A stretch of DNA of 64,000 nucleotides from JAVBKV01 sp031553885 (GCA_031553885.1 JAVBKV010000003.1:1-64000); one strand, 5' to 3'. Shown: positions 7,261 through 17,073, counted from the first letter of the stretch. A program made the numbers and translations. Notes: generated from the letters alone by a model not told the origin.

Positions 7261-7300
7261 ACACGTCTATACACTTGATTGTATCAATGTATAGACGTGT
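7261..7300. repeat. 40-bp near-perfect palindrome
   Basis: ACACGTCTATACA at 7261-7273 and TGTATAGACGTGT at 7288-7300 are exact reverse complements, and TTGAT/ATCAA continue the symmetry inside, leaving one unpaired C at 7274 and a 3-nt centre. No T-tract follows, so it is unlikely to be a terminator. Recombinase core, protein-binding site or replication/transfer hairpin are all possible. Confidence 0.75.
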
Positions 7301-7737
7301 GAAAGTTAAGTTTTTGGAAATAAAAAATTGGATTTTAGGTTGGTTATTTTTAGATACTTTAGTTTGATTTTTTTTCCTGGGCTTTTTTTAAGGATTGAAC
7401 TTCCTGAGCCGATACCCCTAACTGTACAGTATTGGCAAAATCATCTTTCAGTACGTATGAAATCAGATGAGATTTTCAGGAAAATTTATGAAATTAATTG
7501 TTACGGGTTCATGCAACTTTGATTTAGAAAAATGCGATACAAATGTATGCTGAGTTTTGTTCCAAATCCCGGTATAGTTCGTTTTTTTAGAGTAGTAAAG
7601 TTCCTTTTTCAGGAACAAAATCAGATTTTTCCGGAAAACAAAACAAATTGCTATCTCTTTCTCTTATATTGGTTTGGGTGAGAATTTTTAACCTGTGAAT
7701 ATCCTGGGAAAAAGTTGTGTGGGCATCTATTTATTTA
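7301..7737. other. Gene-poor stretch between the palindrome and the HTH regulator
   Basis: The only ORF of note (7328-7522, 64 codons) is rich in aromatic residues, lacks a promoter and matches no family, so it is not called. Nothing else identifiable was seen. Confidence 0.4.
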
Positions 7738-7745
7738 TAATTTTG
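7715..7745 (+). promoter_or_regulatory. Promoter of the HTH regulator gene
   Basis: TAATTTTG at 7738-7745 fits TAnnTTTG. TTGTG at 7715-7719 sits 18-19 nt upstream as a -33-like element. It implies a 5' leader of about 135 nt before the ATG at 7887. Confidence 0.5.
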
Positions 7746-7886
7746 CACTCCTTAATGAACAGAAACAACCTCTGGACATTCAATATAAATCGATAGGGGT
7801 AGGTAGTAAAAATAAACAGAGAGTGATTTCAGCCTTGAACGAGTTTGTAGATAAGAGTGCGTCGGAAATAAATATCTTTTGAAAAT

Positions 7887-8867
7887 ATGTACAGTCAGTT
7901 AAATGAAAGGCTGCTGGAAGCCATTCGGGAACAGTTGCCTGAAGGGACTAATCTTGCTTTGGTATTAATGAATATTCTTTCTCTGGAAAAAGGCGCTGCG
8001 TACAGGCGCCTCAATGGAGAAGTGATGTTTACACTCGAAGAGGTGGCTAAAATATCGAAAAAACTTGGTATATCATTGGATAAAGTAATCGGTGGAAGTA
8101 AGATGCCGGAAGATAACCGGTGGACATTCGTTGACGTGCACATGTTACACCCTTCTTATTCTTCCAAATATATGGAACAATACGAGAAAAAATTGAAAGT
8201 ATCGCTGGAAATATTGCAGAATGCGCAGAATCGGTCCAAGGGAATCTTTCGTTGTGCAACGATTCAGATACCTTATTATTTTGTGATACCTTATCCGAAT
8301 TTAGTGATGTTCCGTCATTATAAAAGGGCATACCTCTTTGACGGAATAAACCCTTCCTTTTGTTTTTCGGACATGCCGGTATCCTTGGAACTTCATGCGA
8401 TGGAAAAACAATTATTGAAAAGATGCTTTGAAATTCCTAAAAACCTGTTGATTCTTGACAGGAATGCTTTTTCCGTAATGGTGAAAGACATCGGTTATTT
8501 TTATCAACGGCGATTAATAACCAAAGATAAACTTGCACTCCTGAGAGGAGAGTTGCTCGACTTACTGACAACTGTCGAACAGATTACGACAACCGGAAAA
8601 CTGAGTACAGGAGCCGAGATGTTGATTTATTTGTCGGATGTAAGTTTGGATTCTACTTACATCCACATTGAGTCCGAGGCTTTTGAAAACTCATTACAGT
8701 TTGCCTATTTTGTAGATACGTTGAGCTTTAATAACCCCTTAATCTGTCGGATGCAAAAAGACTGGATCGAATCATTGAAAAGATACTCCACCCTGATTAC
8801 TCAAACCGGAGAAATGCAGCGGGCGGATTTCTTCAATGCGCAACGGGAATTGATTGAGGCTTTGTGA
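7887..8867 (+). CDS. HTH-domain transcriptional regulator, Bacteroidales-type, function unknown
   Basis: 326 aa. The N-terminus (about 18-70) looks like a Cro/BetR-type helix-turn-helix: a helix with LVLMNILSLEKGAAYRRLNGE, then FTLEEVAKISKKLGISLDKVIG. The remaining 250 residues are a helical domain with no motif I recognise, predicted soluble. Similar long HTH proteins occur in several copies in Bacteroidales genomes, but their ligands and targets are unknown. It converges with the RND efflux operon (31 bp between stops) and is the first gene with normal chromosomal base composition after the AT-rich region. Regulation of the efflux operon is possible but not shown. Confidence 0.65.
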   Translation: MYSQLNERLLEAIREQLPEGTNLALVLMNILSLEKGAAYRRLNGEVMFTLEEVAKISKKLGISLDKVIGGSKMPEDNRWTFVDVHMLHPSYSSKYMEQYEKKLKVSLEILQNAQNRSKGIFRCATIQIPYYFVIPYPNLVMFRHYKRAYLFDGINPSFCFSDMPVSLELHAMEKQLLKRCFEIPKNLLILDRNAFSVMVKDIGYFYQRRLITKDKLALLRGELLDLLTTVEQITTTGKLSTGAEMLIYLSDVSLDSTYIHIESEAFENSLQFAYFVDTLSFNNPLICRMQKDWIESLKRYSTLITQTGEMQRADFFNAQRELIEAL

Positions 8868-8898
8868 TTATTATTGCCTGTTGTTTTTATAAGTCATC

Positions 8899-10308
8899 CT
8901 ATTTGTCTGTCCCTCCTCCCAGGGCTCTGTATAAATCCACGGAACACTGGAGTTGTTGTAGCAGATCGCTTACACGGTTGAGTTCCGAAGACAGCAACGA
9001 TTGTTCTGCCGACAACACTTCTGTGTAGTTGGCTACACCGGCTTTCAGCAAGTCCCAGGTGTAATCCACTGCTTTTTTTGAAGATTCAATTTGCCTGATG
9101 CGTATTTCTTTTTTCCTTAAGGCAGCATCGAATTTAATTAAAATATCGGATACCTCCTGCCCCGCACCGAGTACCTTATTTTCGAAATTCAGCAACGCTT
9201 CTTCCTGCCGGGCGTTTGCTATTTTCAGATTTGCCTTAAGCTGCCCTTTTGCGAATAAGGGTTGAGTTAAACCGCCCAGGATACTTGCAAATATATTTTC
9301 GGGAAGAAAAAAATTGGAGAAAGAAGCGGACTGATAACCGATACTTCCCGAGTTCAACGCGATTGTCGGATAAAGTGAGGCTTTCGAAACATTGGTCAAT
9401 TCAAAAGCCGAACGAAATGCAAGTTCCGCCTGCTTGACATCGGGCCGTCGGGCGAGCATTTGAGCCGGAACTCCATAAGCCAATTTCTCAGGAAGATTGA
9501 TTTCCTCAATGGAAGAACGTTCTATCGCAGTCGGCTTTCTTCCCAACAGGGTATTCAGCGCATTTTCTGTTTGCCTGACCTGCATTTCTAAATCGGGGAT
9601 TTTAGCTTCTGTCGTATAGAGTAAAGTTTTGCCTTGCTCGACAGCTGCTGCGGTGACCAGGAATGCCTCTTTCATTTCTTTTAATGCTTCCACATTGTTT
9701 TTCAATACGTTGGCTGTATGGCTGGTAATGCTCAACTGTTCGTCGAGTGCGATGAGGGTATAATAAGAAGTTGCGATATTAGAAATCAGAGACGTTTGCA
9801 CCAAATTGCGATATTCGTAGCTATTGAGCAACGCAGCATATTGAGAACGGGATTGACTTTGTAACTTTCCCCATACATCCAATTCCCAATTGGTCGAAAT
9901 TCCCAGGGTATAGGAAGTCGACTGATGATTCAACACCTTGCCATTGGGACTTGTACGGTTATGATTGACTTGCCCTACCAGCGAAACCCCCGGAAAATAA
10001 GCATTTTTAGCTATGCTCAGATTGGCTTCCGCCTGTTTTATCCTGGAAGATGCCAGTTGGAGGTCGTAATTGTTTTTCAGGCCTTCTTCGATCAGGTTGA
10101 TGAGTAGAGAATCATTAAAATATTCTTTCCATGGGATTGAGGCTATTGTTATCGTATCTTCCGAAGCGTATGATCCATACATGCCGCTCGTGTCAACTTC
10201 CGGCGATTTGTAGTTATTGGTAACTACCCCGCAGGAATAGAAAACGAGCAGGAATAAGGCTCCGGACAAAACCGAAGTGTATTGTTTTTTTATTTGTTTG
10301 CTTTTCAT
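8899..10308 (-). CDS. TolC/OprM-like outer-membrane efflux lipoprotein
   Basis: 469 aa. The N-terminus has a signal peptide ending in lipobox FYSC-G (Cys about 26), so the mature protein should be lipid-anchored in the outer membrane. The body shows two OEP repeats of the NodT/OprM family, including the conserved LARRPDVKQAE segment and long coiled helices with heptad spacing (SRIKQAEANLSIAKNAYFP). It would form the trimeric channel that joins the adaptor and RND pump encoded upstream. Last gene of the three-gene minus-strand operon, 12 bp after the pump gene. Length fits the family. Substrates cannot be predicted from sequence. Confidence 0.93.
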   Translation of the reverse strand: MKSKQIKKQYTSVLSGALFLLVFYSCGVVTNNYKSPEVDTSGMYGSYASEDTITIASIPWKEYFNDSLLINLIEEGLKNNYDLQLASSRIKQAEANLSIAKNAYFPGVSLVGQVNHNRTSPNGKVLNHQSTSYTLGISTNWELDVWGKLQSQSRSQYAALLNSYEYRNLVQTSLISNIATSYYTLIALDEQLSITSHTANVLKNNVEALKEMKEAFLVTAAAVEQGKTLLYTTEAKIPDLEMQVRQTENALNTLLGRKPTAIERSSIEEINLPEKLAYGVPAQMLARRPDVKQAELAFRSAFELTNVSKASLYPTIALNSGSIGYQSASFSNFFLPENIFASILGGLTQPLFAKGQLKANLKIANARQEEALLNFENKVLGAGQEVSDILIKFDAALRKKEIRIRQIESSKKAVDYTWDLLKAGVANYTEVLSAEQSLLSSELNRVSDLLQQLQCSVDLYRALGGGTDK

Positions 10309-10320
10309 ATTACAACAGTT

Positions 10321-13300
10321 TTATTTCCCCGTAATTTTTGAAAATCTGTTTTGCAAGTCCTGGAAAATAACATATAACGCCGGTATGATGAGTACTCCGA
10401 ATAAAGTTCCGATCAGCATCCCTCCAATAGCACTGATTCCAATGGAGCGGTTACCGATAGCCCCGGCTCCTGTTGATAATGCCAACGGCATCAAACCGAA
10501 AATGAGAGCAAAGGAAGTCATTAAGATGGGCCGCAGACGTGCCACAGCTCCTTCTATTGCGGACTTAACAAGGCCCATTCCCTGCTGGTGACGTTGTATG
10601 GCGTATTCTACAATCAGAATGGCATTCTTTGCGAGCAATCCGATCAGCATAATCAATGATATCTGGACATATATATTATTGCTGATGCCCTGATGCAATC
10701 CGAAGAAGGAAAGGAACAGGTATACACCCGACAATCCGATCGGAAGAGACAGGATCACAGCCCAGGGCAGTATGTAGCTTTCGTATAAGGCAGCGAGCAG
10801 CAGGTACACAAATATCAGACACAAAGCGAAAACGAGGAATGTATTGTTACTGCTGTTTGCCTCTTCACGTGATAATCCGGAAAACTCGTAGCTGAAACCT
10901 TCCGGCAGGGTGGTTGCAGAGATTTCATCGATAGCCTTGATAACATCGCCTGTACTATAACCGTCGTTACTGTTTGGAATGATGGTAGCATCGATGGACG
11001 TATAAAGGTTGAACCGGGTCCGGGTTTGTGGTCCGGTTACCTTTGTTATGGTGATGTATTCCGTAATCGGAGCCATTGTGCCGTTTGCTGTTTTTACATA
11101 GATTCCGCTCAGGTCTTCCAGTTTCGTACGGTATTCCGGAGATGCCTGGATCATTACACGGTAAAGTTTTCCGTACAGGTTGAAGTTGGAAGCGTAATAG
11201 CTGCCGATATAAACCTGCAAGGTTTTCATGATATCGTTCAGCGTAAGTCCCGATTCCTTGACCTTAGCCATATTGACTTCTATCAGGTTCTGGGGAAACC
11301 GGGGATTAAAGTCTGTTTTTGCATTCATCACTTCGGGACGTGCATTCAACTGACTTAACAAAGAAGTTACGCTTTCGAAAAATTTATTTATATCGCCTCC
11401 GGTTCTGTCCTGAAGACTGATAGAAACACCGCTCGACATCCCGAATCCCGTGATGGTGGGCATTCCGAAAAACAAGAACGAGGCGTTGTTTATGGAAGAC
11501 GTTTTCTTGGTAAGCAGCGTTGCAATCTCGGAAGCGGTAAGATCTCTTGCTTTCCAGTCGGCCAATCGGATGGAAAGCGACCCGTAGGAACTGCTCGATC
11601 CGCTGGTGAAACTTCGTCCGGTGTTACTACCCACGTGGGTAACCCCGGGTATACTCATCGCAATATCGACTGCTTGTTTTACCACAGAGTCGGTTCGTTC
11701 CATGGAAGTCCCCGGAGGTAGTATGATTGTTCCCATCACCGCTCCACTGTCTTCCTGAGGTACAAAACCGGTAGGAAGAATATGCATCAGCCAAAACAGT
11801 AAAACAGAAAATAAAGCAATGGATGCCAGTCCGATCCAGCGATTGCTTTTCTTAGTCAGAAAACCCAGTGATTGACTGTATTTTTTAGTTATGACTCCGA
11901 ATCCGAGGTTGAAATAATAATAAAAACGATGCATGAAATCGCGGTGCTCTTGTTCTGTATCGTGTTTTTTAAGAAAGAGGGCACAGAGAGCGGGACTTAA
12001 TGTAAGAGCATTTATTGCAGATAAAACAATCGCCACGGCAAGGGTCAAACCGAATTGCTTGTAAAAAACACCACTTGTTCCTCCGATAAAACTAACCGGA
12101 ATGAATACGGATGCCATGACTAGTGTTATTGAAACAATAGCCGGTGCAATTTCATTCATGGCTTTGACTGCTGCATCCCGGGGTTTTATATTGCCTTTTT
12201 CTAGTTCCGAATGGACGGCCTCCACCACAACGATCGCATCATCTACCACAATACCGATAGCCAGTACTAAGGCAAATAATGTTAACAGGTTGATCGAAAA
12301 CCCGAATACCCAAAGGAAAAAGAAGGTGCCGACAATGGCTACGGGAACTGCAATTGCCGGAATAAGCGTAGTACGGAAGTTCTGTAAAAAAATAAATACA
12401 ACAAGAAATACCAACACGAATGCTTCCAGCAATGTATGGATTACTTTTTCAATTGAGGCATCCAGAAAACGACTTGCATCGCTGAGGTAAATAATTTCCA
12501 GGTCCGGAGGCAGGTTTTTCTCAGCCTCTTTCAACAAAGCCTTTACATCTTCGATTACCTGAGAAGCATTGGATCCCGCTGTCTGGCTTATAGCCAGCAT
12601 TACGGACGGATTCCCGTCGGTCCGGCTGATCGTATTGTATTGTCTTGAGCCTAGCTCAACATCGGCAATATCTCCCAACCGTAAGATATTTCCGTCTTTC
12701 GAACGGATAATGATGTTTTTATATTCTTCTATGGAAGACAAACGCCCTGTATATTTCAATGTATATTGGAACGCCTGATTTCCATTTTCACCCAATGTGC
12801 CGGGAGCCGCTTCAATGTTCTGATCGGAAAGAGCAGCCGTAACTTCGGAGGTAGAAACGTTGTAAATAACCATGGCATCCGGTTTCAGCCATATCCGCAT
12901 GGAATATTCCTTGGATCCGTATGCAGCAGCATCGCCTACACCATACACACGGGAAAGTTGCGGGGTGATATTGATGTTTGCATAATTCTGCAAAAATTTC
13001 TCCTCGTATTTCTGCGGGTCCTTTGACGTGAGTGCAAGCATCAGGATGTTTCCACTCTGCTGTTTTCTTACCGTTACACCGGCTTGTGTCACTTCGGCAG
13101 GAAGCAGGGCTGAAGCCTGGCTTACTTTATTCTGAACATTGACCGCAGCCATGTCCGGGTTTATCCCTTGTTTGAAATAAACGATGATGGAGGCGGAACC
13201 GGTTTCGGAAGTAGAGGTCATGTAAGTCATCCCTTCTACTCCGTTGATAGATTCTTCAAGAGGTATCACGACGCTGTTGAGCATCACATCGGCGCTTGCT

Positions 13301-13452
13301 CCCGAATAGGATGCCGATACACGAACAGTCGGCGGTGCGATATTGGGATACTGCTCCACGGGAAGGGATGCCAGACCGATAATTCCCAATACAACGATAA
13401 TAATGGAGATGACGGACGCAAGGACAGGCCTGTCTATAAATTTTCTAAGCAT
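10321..13452 (-). CDS. RND efflux pump, HAE-1/AcrB family
   Basis: 1043-aa inner-membrane, proton-driven drug exporter. AcrB-like layout: N-terminal membrane helix (about 10-30), large periplasmic porter/docking loop, membrane helices from about 340, second loop (about 560-870), and a final membrane block. The proton-relay pair D404-D405 is in IGIVVDDAIVVVE, and the partner Lys is in the later LLAKNAILIVEYA helix. Length matches AcrB (about 1049). Middle gene of the operon: the adaptor ends 24 bp upstream and the outer-membrane channel begins 12 bp downstream, so a full tripartite pump is encoded. The substrate range is probably hydrophobic drugs or bile salts, which is inference only. Confidence 0.95.
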   Translation of the reverse strand: MLRKFIDRPVLASVISIIIVVLGIIGLASLPVEQYPNIAPPTVRVSASYSGASADVMLNSVVIPLEESINGVEGMTYMTSTSETGSASIIVYFKQGINPDMAAVNVQNKVSQASALLPAEVTQAGVTVRKQQSGNILMLALTSKDPQKYEEKFLQNYANINITPQLSRVYGVGDAAAYGSKEYSMRIWLKPDAMVIYNVSTSEVTAALSDQNIEAAPGTLGENGNQAFQYTLKYTGRLSSIEEYKNIIIRSKDGNILRLGDIADVELGSRQYNTISRTDGNPSVMLAISQTAGSNASQVIEDVKALLKEAEKNLPPDLEIIYLSDASRFLDASIEKVIHTLLEAFVLVFLVVFIFLQNFRTTLIPAIAVPVAIVGTFFFLWVFGFSINLLTLFALVLAIGIVVDDAIVVVEAVHSELEKGNIKPRDAAVKAMNEIAPAIVSITLVMASVFIPVSFIGGTSGVFYKQFGLTLAVAIVLSAINALTLSPALCALFLKKHDTEQEHRDFMHRFYYYFNLGFGVITKKYSQSLGFLTKKSNRWIGLASIALFSVLLFWLMHILPTGFVPQEDSGAVMGTIILPPGTSMERTDSVVKQAVDIAMSIPGVTHVGSNTGRSFTSGSSSSYGSLSIRLADWKARDLTASEIATLLTKKTSSINNASFLFFGMPTITGFGMSSGVSISLQDRTGGDINKFFESVTSLLSQLNARPEVMNAKTDFNPRFPQNLIEVNMAKVKESGLTLNDIMKTLQVYIGSYYASNFNLYGKLYRVMIQASPEYRTKLEDLSGIYVKTANGTMAPITEYITITKVTGPQTRTRFNLYTSIDATIIPNSNDGYSTGDVIKAIDEISATTLPEGFSYEFSGLSREEANSSNNTFLVFALCLIFVYLLLAALYESYILPWAVILSLPIGLSGVYLFLSFFGLHQGISNNIYVQISLIMLIGLLAKNAILIVEYAIQRHQQGMGLVKSAIEGAVARLRPILMTSFALIFGLMPLALSTGAGAIGNRSIGISAIGGMLIGTLFGVLIIPALYVIFQDLQNRFSKITGK

Positions 13453-13476
13453 AATTTCTGATAAAAAGGAATCGAA

Positions 13477-14589
13477 TCAATGAGCCGATTCATACGTGAT
13501 TTTTTTACCTTGAGACAATGTCGCAATACCGTCTGTTACAATCTGATCTCCTTCCTGAAGTCCACCTGTTACAGCATAATTCTGACCATCAGGAAGGGAT
13601 ATTACACTGATCAGTATTTGAAAAACAGAGTCGTTCCGGACTTTGTACACCACCGTTTTATCCTGCTGGCTGAATGTAGCTTTCTGAGGAATGATGTATA
13701 CGTTATCTACTTTCCTGGGAATTATGATTTTACCCATGGAACCGCTTTTTAGTAATAACTCCTTATTTGGGAAAAAAGCACGGATATTTACAGAACCGGT
13801 TTGTGTATCGACGATGCCGGATATGGTTTCTATTTTTCCTTCGTGCCGGTATATCGAATTGTCGGCTAATACCAGTTTTAGTTCCGGAAGATTTTTTATT
13901 TTCTCATTTTCAGAATTTCCGTCGGTATTATTCAATAATTCCATGAGTTCTTTTTCGTTCATGGAAAAGTAGGCGTACACATTATTGATGCTGGAAACGG
14001 TTGTCAATACGCTACCGCTGTTAACAAGACTTCCCTGGCGGAAAGGAATTGTACCGACAACCCCGTCGATCGGACTTGTTACGGTAGCCCACGCTATGCC
14101 GGCTTTTGCGTTGGCCAATGTAGCTTCAGCCTGTTTCTGTGCTGCAACGGCTGTTTCGTAAGCATTTTCATACGCTTTCAATTGTAACGGACTTACAATT
14201 TCTTTTTCTGCTAACGGACGGTACCGGTCAACATCAATTCTCGCCGTATTGACTTTTGCTTTCGCACTTGCCAATACTGCTTCTGCGATTGCCAATGCCT
14301 CGACAGAAGCCGGAGAGTTGATTTTAAACAAAGCCTGCCCGGCCTTAACCGTGCTCCCTTCGTCAATGAAGATGCTTTCTATGAATCCATCGACCCGGGG
14401 CTTGATTTCAATATCCTGCTCTCCTTTTAAGGTGACGGGATAAGTACGTTCCAATGTTGCTGTTTGTTTACTTACAGTCAGTGTGGGATAGCTGTCCGAA
14501 GTGCCTGCTTTGTTCCCGCTTCCGGAAGAATGTCCGCAGGAGGTCAGCAAAATACCTAAGATCCAAATGCCTATTATTCCTTTTTTCAT
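13477..14589 (-). CDS. RND periplasmic adaptor (membrane fusion protein) lipoprotein
   Basis: 370 aa. Signal peptide with lipobox LTSC (Cys about 18) places it as a lipid-anchored periplasmic adaptor. A biotinyl-lipoyl-like half-motif follows (EIKPRVDGFIESIFIDEGS, about 61-79), then a coiled-coil hairpin rich in Ala/Lys/Glu (about 110-165), the second lipoyl half (ATVTSPIDGVVGTIPF) and a beta-barrel domain. This is the AcrA/MexA organisation. First gene of the pump operon. A TAnnTTTG box at 14624-14631 precedes it. Confidence 0.93.
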   Translation of the reverse strand: MKKGIIGIWILGILLTSCGHSSGSGNKAGTSDSYPTLTVSKQTATLERTYPVTLKGEQDIEIKPRVDGFIESIFIDEGSTVKAGQALFKINSPASVEALAIAEAVLASAKAKVNTARIDVDRYRPLAEKEIVSPLQLKAYENAYETAVAAQKQAEATLANAKAGIAWATVTSPIDGVVGTIPFRQGSLVNSGSVLTTVSSINNVYAYFSMNEKELMELLNNTDGNSENEKIKNLPELKLVLADNSIYRHEGKIETISGIVDTQTGSVNIRAFFPNKELLLKSGSMGKIIIPRKVDNVYIIPQKATFSQQDKTVVYKVRNDSVFQILISVISLPDGQNYAVTGGLQEGDQIVTDGIATLSQGKKITYESAH

Positions 14590-14623
14590 ACCCTATTTTA
14601 TAGCTCTCTCGAAAATTAATCTG

Positions 14624-14631
14624 CAAAACTA
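14624..14631 (-). promoter_or_regulatory. -7 box of the RND efflux operon
   Basis: The minus strand reads TAGTTTTG, 34 nt before the adaptor start codon, matching TAnnTTTG. No convincing TTTG -33 element is seen at the expected distance. Confidence 0.45.
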
Positions 14632-14784
14632 CAGTGATTTTGCAATCAATAGCAAGAATATCTTTAAAAAGGAAATTTTCGGCCTCCATCGCGAAAAACA
14701 GGCTTTCAATGTCTGTTATTTTAAGGCAGTTTTATGTTCAACAGCCTTCACCGTTTGTTTTATTTGCCTGAAGGTTATGGAAAT

Positions 14785-15912
14785 TTAATCCAATAACGAT
14801 TTTGTATCTTTATGAAACTGCATCAACATTTCTTCATCCTTGGCGTTCATGGCCGGATAATGTCCGGGATTGGCCAGGTAATCGTTAACAGGAATCAGCC
14901 GGTACACCTGAACATTTTTTTCGGGATACTTACGTACCCAGAATGGCTCGTAACGATAGGAGTCAAGGCTGACATTATTATCGGTTTTGGTTAATGTGAC
15001 ATCAAGCATGATGCCTCCGTCGCTGTAACGCCAGCGTTGATTCGATACGAAATTTCCCAGAGACCAGGCCACCAGTACAGAATCAGCCGTATGGCCGGCT
15101 ATTTTTTTGATAGGTTGCACGACATGCGGATGCGATCCTACAATAAGATTACAACCGTTACGTGCGAGGAAACCGGCTATCCGGCGTTGCGATTCGTTTT
15201 CCTTGTTTTGATATTCTTCGCCCCAGTGGATACAGGTAATAATGTAGTCAGCTTTCAATTCACGGGCCCTGTCCAGATCGGCAGCCATTCGCAGGGTATC
15301 GATATAATTGACTATGTTGGGGGGGGTTGCCGTAGTCATATTGGTGCTGTAAGTGTAATTGAGCAAGGCCAGCCGGAAACCGTTTTTTTCAATCATCAGC
15401 GGATATTTTTTTTTCCAGTTGACCGAATCCTTGAACGAACCGGTATGCACAATCCCGAGATTGTTTAGTTCATCAATAGTCCGGTCCAGTCCTTTTGCCC
15501 CGCGGTCCAGGATGTGATTGTTGGCTGTGACCAGTATATTAAACCCTGCATCCTGTAATGCAGCCGCCAGTGAAACGGGACTTGAAAATGCGGGATAACC
15601 GGAATAAGGTTCGCCTGCAAGCGTTACTTCAAGATTGGCAATCGCAAAGTCGGCCGAAGATATATAATCTTTTACCCATTGGAAATTCGGAGCAAAATTG
15701 TAGCAACTATCACCGCCCTCGTACCATGCGCCTTTGATTTGGGCACCGTGTCCCATTACATCGCCGGCAAAAATTAACCGGATGCTGTTGGTGGCAGGAA
15801 TAGTGTCTGCTTCGCCGGTAGGAACGGTATTGTCGGTACTGCCTCTCGAAGAGCATAGCGCGAAAAATGCAATACAGGCAATCGCTGACAGAGATAAAAA
15901 AATCTTCTTCAT
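14785..15912 (-). CDS. CapA-family metallophosphoesterase-like lipoprotein
   Basis: 375 aa. Hydrophobic signal sequence ending FFALC-S (Cys about 20) suggests export and possible lipidation. The CapA (PGA_cap) calcineurin-like fold shows as FAGDVMGHGAQ, ANLEVTL, TANNHILDRG, ITCIHWGEEY and GSHPHVVQP, in the usual order. The family is named for poly-gamma-glutamate capsule synthesis in Bacillus, but Bacteroidota homologues occur without capsule genes, as here, and their substrate is unknown. Just downstream (1 bp gap) of an M15 peptidase gene, so the pair is probably co-transcribed and may act on the cell envelope. Confidence 0.85.
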   Translation of the reverse strand: MKKIFLSLSAIACIAFFALCSSRGSTDNTVPTGEADTIPATNSIRLIFAGDVMGHGAQIKGAWYEGGDSCYNFAPNFQWVKDYISSADFAIANLEVTLAGEPYSGYPAFSSPVSLAAALQDAGFNILVTANNHILDRGAKGLDRTIDELNNLGIVHTGSFKDSVNWKKKYPLMIEKNGFRLALLNYTYSTNMTTATPPNIVNYIDTLRMAADLDRARELKADYIITCIHWGEEYQNKENESQRRIAGFLARNGCNLIVGSHPHVVQPIKKIAGHTADSVLVAWSLGNFVSNQRWRYSDGGIMLDVTLTKTDNNVSLDSYRYEPFWVRKYPEKNVQVYRLIPVNDYLANPGHYPAMNAKDEEMLMQFHKDTKSLLD

Positions 15913-15913
15913 A

Positions 15914-16750
15914 TTAATCCACTTCTTTCATTTGAGGGTCGATTCCACAGACCCATTCGGATATGACAGGGAGTTTTTTGACAGCAGCATCCCCTTTGAA
16001 TCCGAAAATATCATCGAGGGATACCAGTTCGAGATATTTGACGAGCATAAACTGGGCCAACGGTTTGTAGCTCCAGTGCCATTTCTCTTCCTGATACCCG
16101 GTAGGCCGTTTTTCGTCCAGTGCGGTATACGACTGAAAAAATCCGTAAGTTGCCGCGTTTTTAGTTAGCCAATTATACACCTCCTTGCCTTCTTTTGTTT
16201 CCCAGTAGGAAAGATTAAAGCTGTTCAGGTCCATATCCGTTCCCCAGTGATGGCGTGAGGTTCCGGGCATTGAGCGGTATTGCAGTATAAATTTTGCCTT
16301 TTCGGCGTCGTTTGCGAAAACAATATTTGTCCGGGGATTATCCCATCGAAGTTCCCATTCATAAATCTGTTCATAAAAGAGACGGTGGCCGGAGGTAATG
16401 GTCAGTTTGATACCGTCGGACAAAGCGGCTTCATACATTCTTTTATAGGCTTCGTAGACGGGATGAATCAGGTAAATAGTTCGCTCGGTGTGTTCGTTGG
16501 CTACTTTGACAAACAACGGATTGTTCAGGCGCTTAACCTTTCCCAAAAGAAAATTCTTATTCGCATGCTCATTCACCCATGCTTCGTTTTCATTATTAAC
16601 TTTTTGTTTTTCAATGTCCTCATAAGCAGGAGAAAGGACCTCGGAAACAGGCTGTTTTTCTTCCTCTTTATTATTTTCGGTTGAAGCCTTGCATCCTGCT
16701 ACGATGAACAAATATGAAACAATAAAAAACAATTTGTATCGATTTATCAT
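15914..16750 (-). CDS. M15-family D-Ala-D-Ala carboxypeptidase-like lipoprotein (VanY/DacB type)
   Basis: 278 aa. Signal peptide with lipobox VAGC (Cys 20). The catalytic zinc domain (about 120-235) carries TSGHR, the zinc-binding SRHHWGTDMD segment and EKWHWSY with the last zinc His, all typical of peptidase M15B. It should trim D-alanine from peptidoglycan stem peptides in the periplasm. First gene of a two-gene unit with capA. The promoter candidate at 16909-16916 leaves a leader of about 150 nt. Substrate preference is not resolved. Confidence 0.88.
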   Translation of the reverse strand: MINRYKLFFIVSYLFIVAGCKASTENNKEEEKQPVSEVLSPAYEDIEKQKVNNENEAWVNEHANKNFLLGKVKRLNNPLFVKVANEHTERTIYLIHPVYEAYKRMYEAALSDGIKLTITSGHRLFYEQIYEWELRWDNPRTNIVFANDAEKAKFILQYRSMPGTSRHHWGTDMDLNSFNLSYWETKEGKEVYNWLTKNAATYGFFQSYTALDEKRPTGYQEEKWHWSYKPLAQFMLVKYLELVSLDDIFGFKGDAAVKKLPVISEWVCGIDPQMKEVD

Positions 16751-17073
16751 ATTGGTTTATAAAATCTATGTGGTTAATTAAAAAAATCTCTGAACCGGAT
16801 GATAAAAGGTGATCAATAATACCTTAACATTTCGGACAGAGAGTGTTCGGGAGTAAAAATACAATAAAAATTCCGGCAAATAACAAAGTCGTCGATATTT
16901 TAATGTTACAAAATTAGCTTGCTTTGAATTTCAGGAGGTGAGGTAAAATGATGCAAGTGTCAGTCAGATAGTTTCTTATGATCGGATTGCACTTTAAATT
17001 GTTGGACATCCCTTGTCTTATTTCAAAATAATTGTACCTTCGGGACTTCTATATAGATTTGCAGCATAATTTT
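16751..17073. other. Divergent intergenic region, M15 peptidase / sensor kinase
   Basis: 323 bp without a gene. A minus-strand -7 box (TAATTTTG, 16909-16916) serves the M15-CapA pair. On the plus strand, TACCTTCG near 17034-17041 with TTGTC near 17013 is a weak promoter candidate for the sensor kinase. No hairpin or small ORF of interest was seen. Confidence 0.4.

Noticed and set aside
6595..7320. AbiEii toxin gene
   Set aside because: No ORF of adequate length or nucleotidyltransferase motif in any frame of this stretch.
7328..7522. 64-codon ORF downstream of the palindrome
   Set aside because: No promoter, no family resemblance, unusual aromatic-rich composition and no coding context. Likely chance.
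15037..15468. 143-codon ORF opposite the CapA gene
   Set aside because: Shadow ORF; the minus strand carries the CapA motifs and signal peptide.
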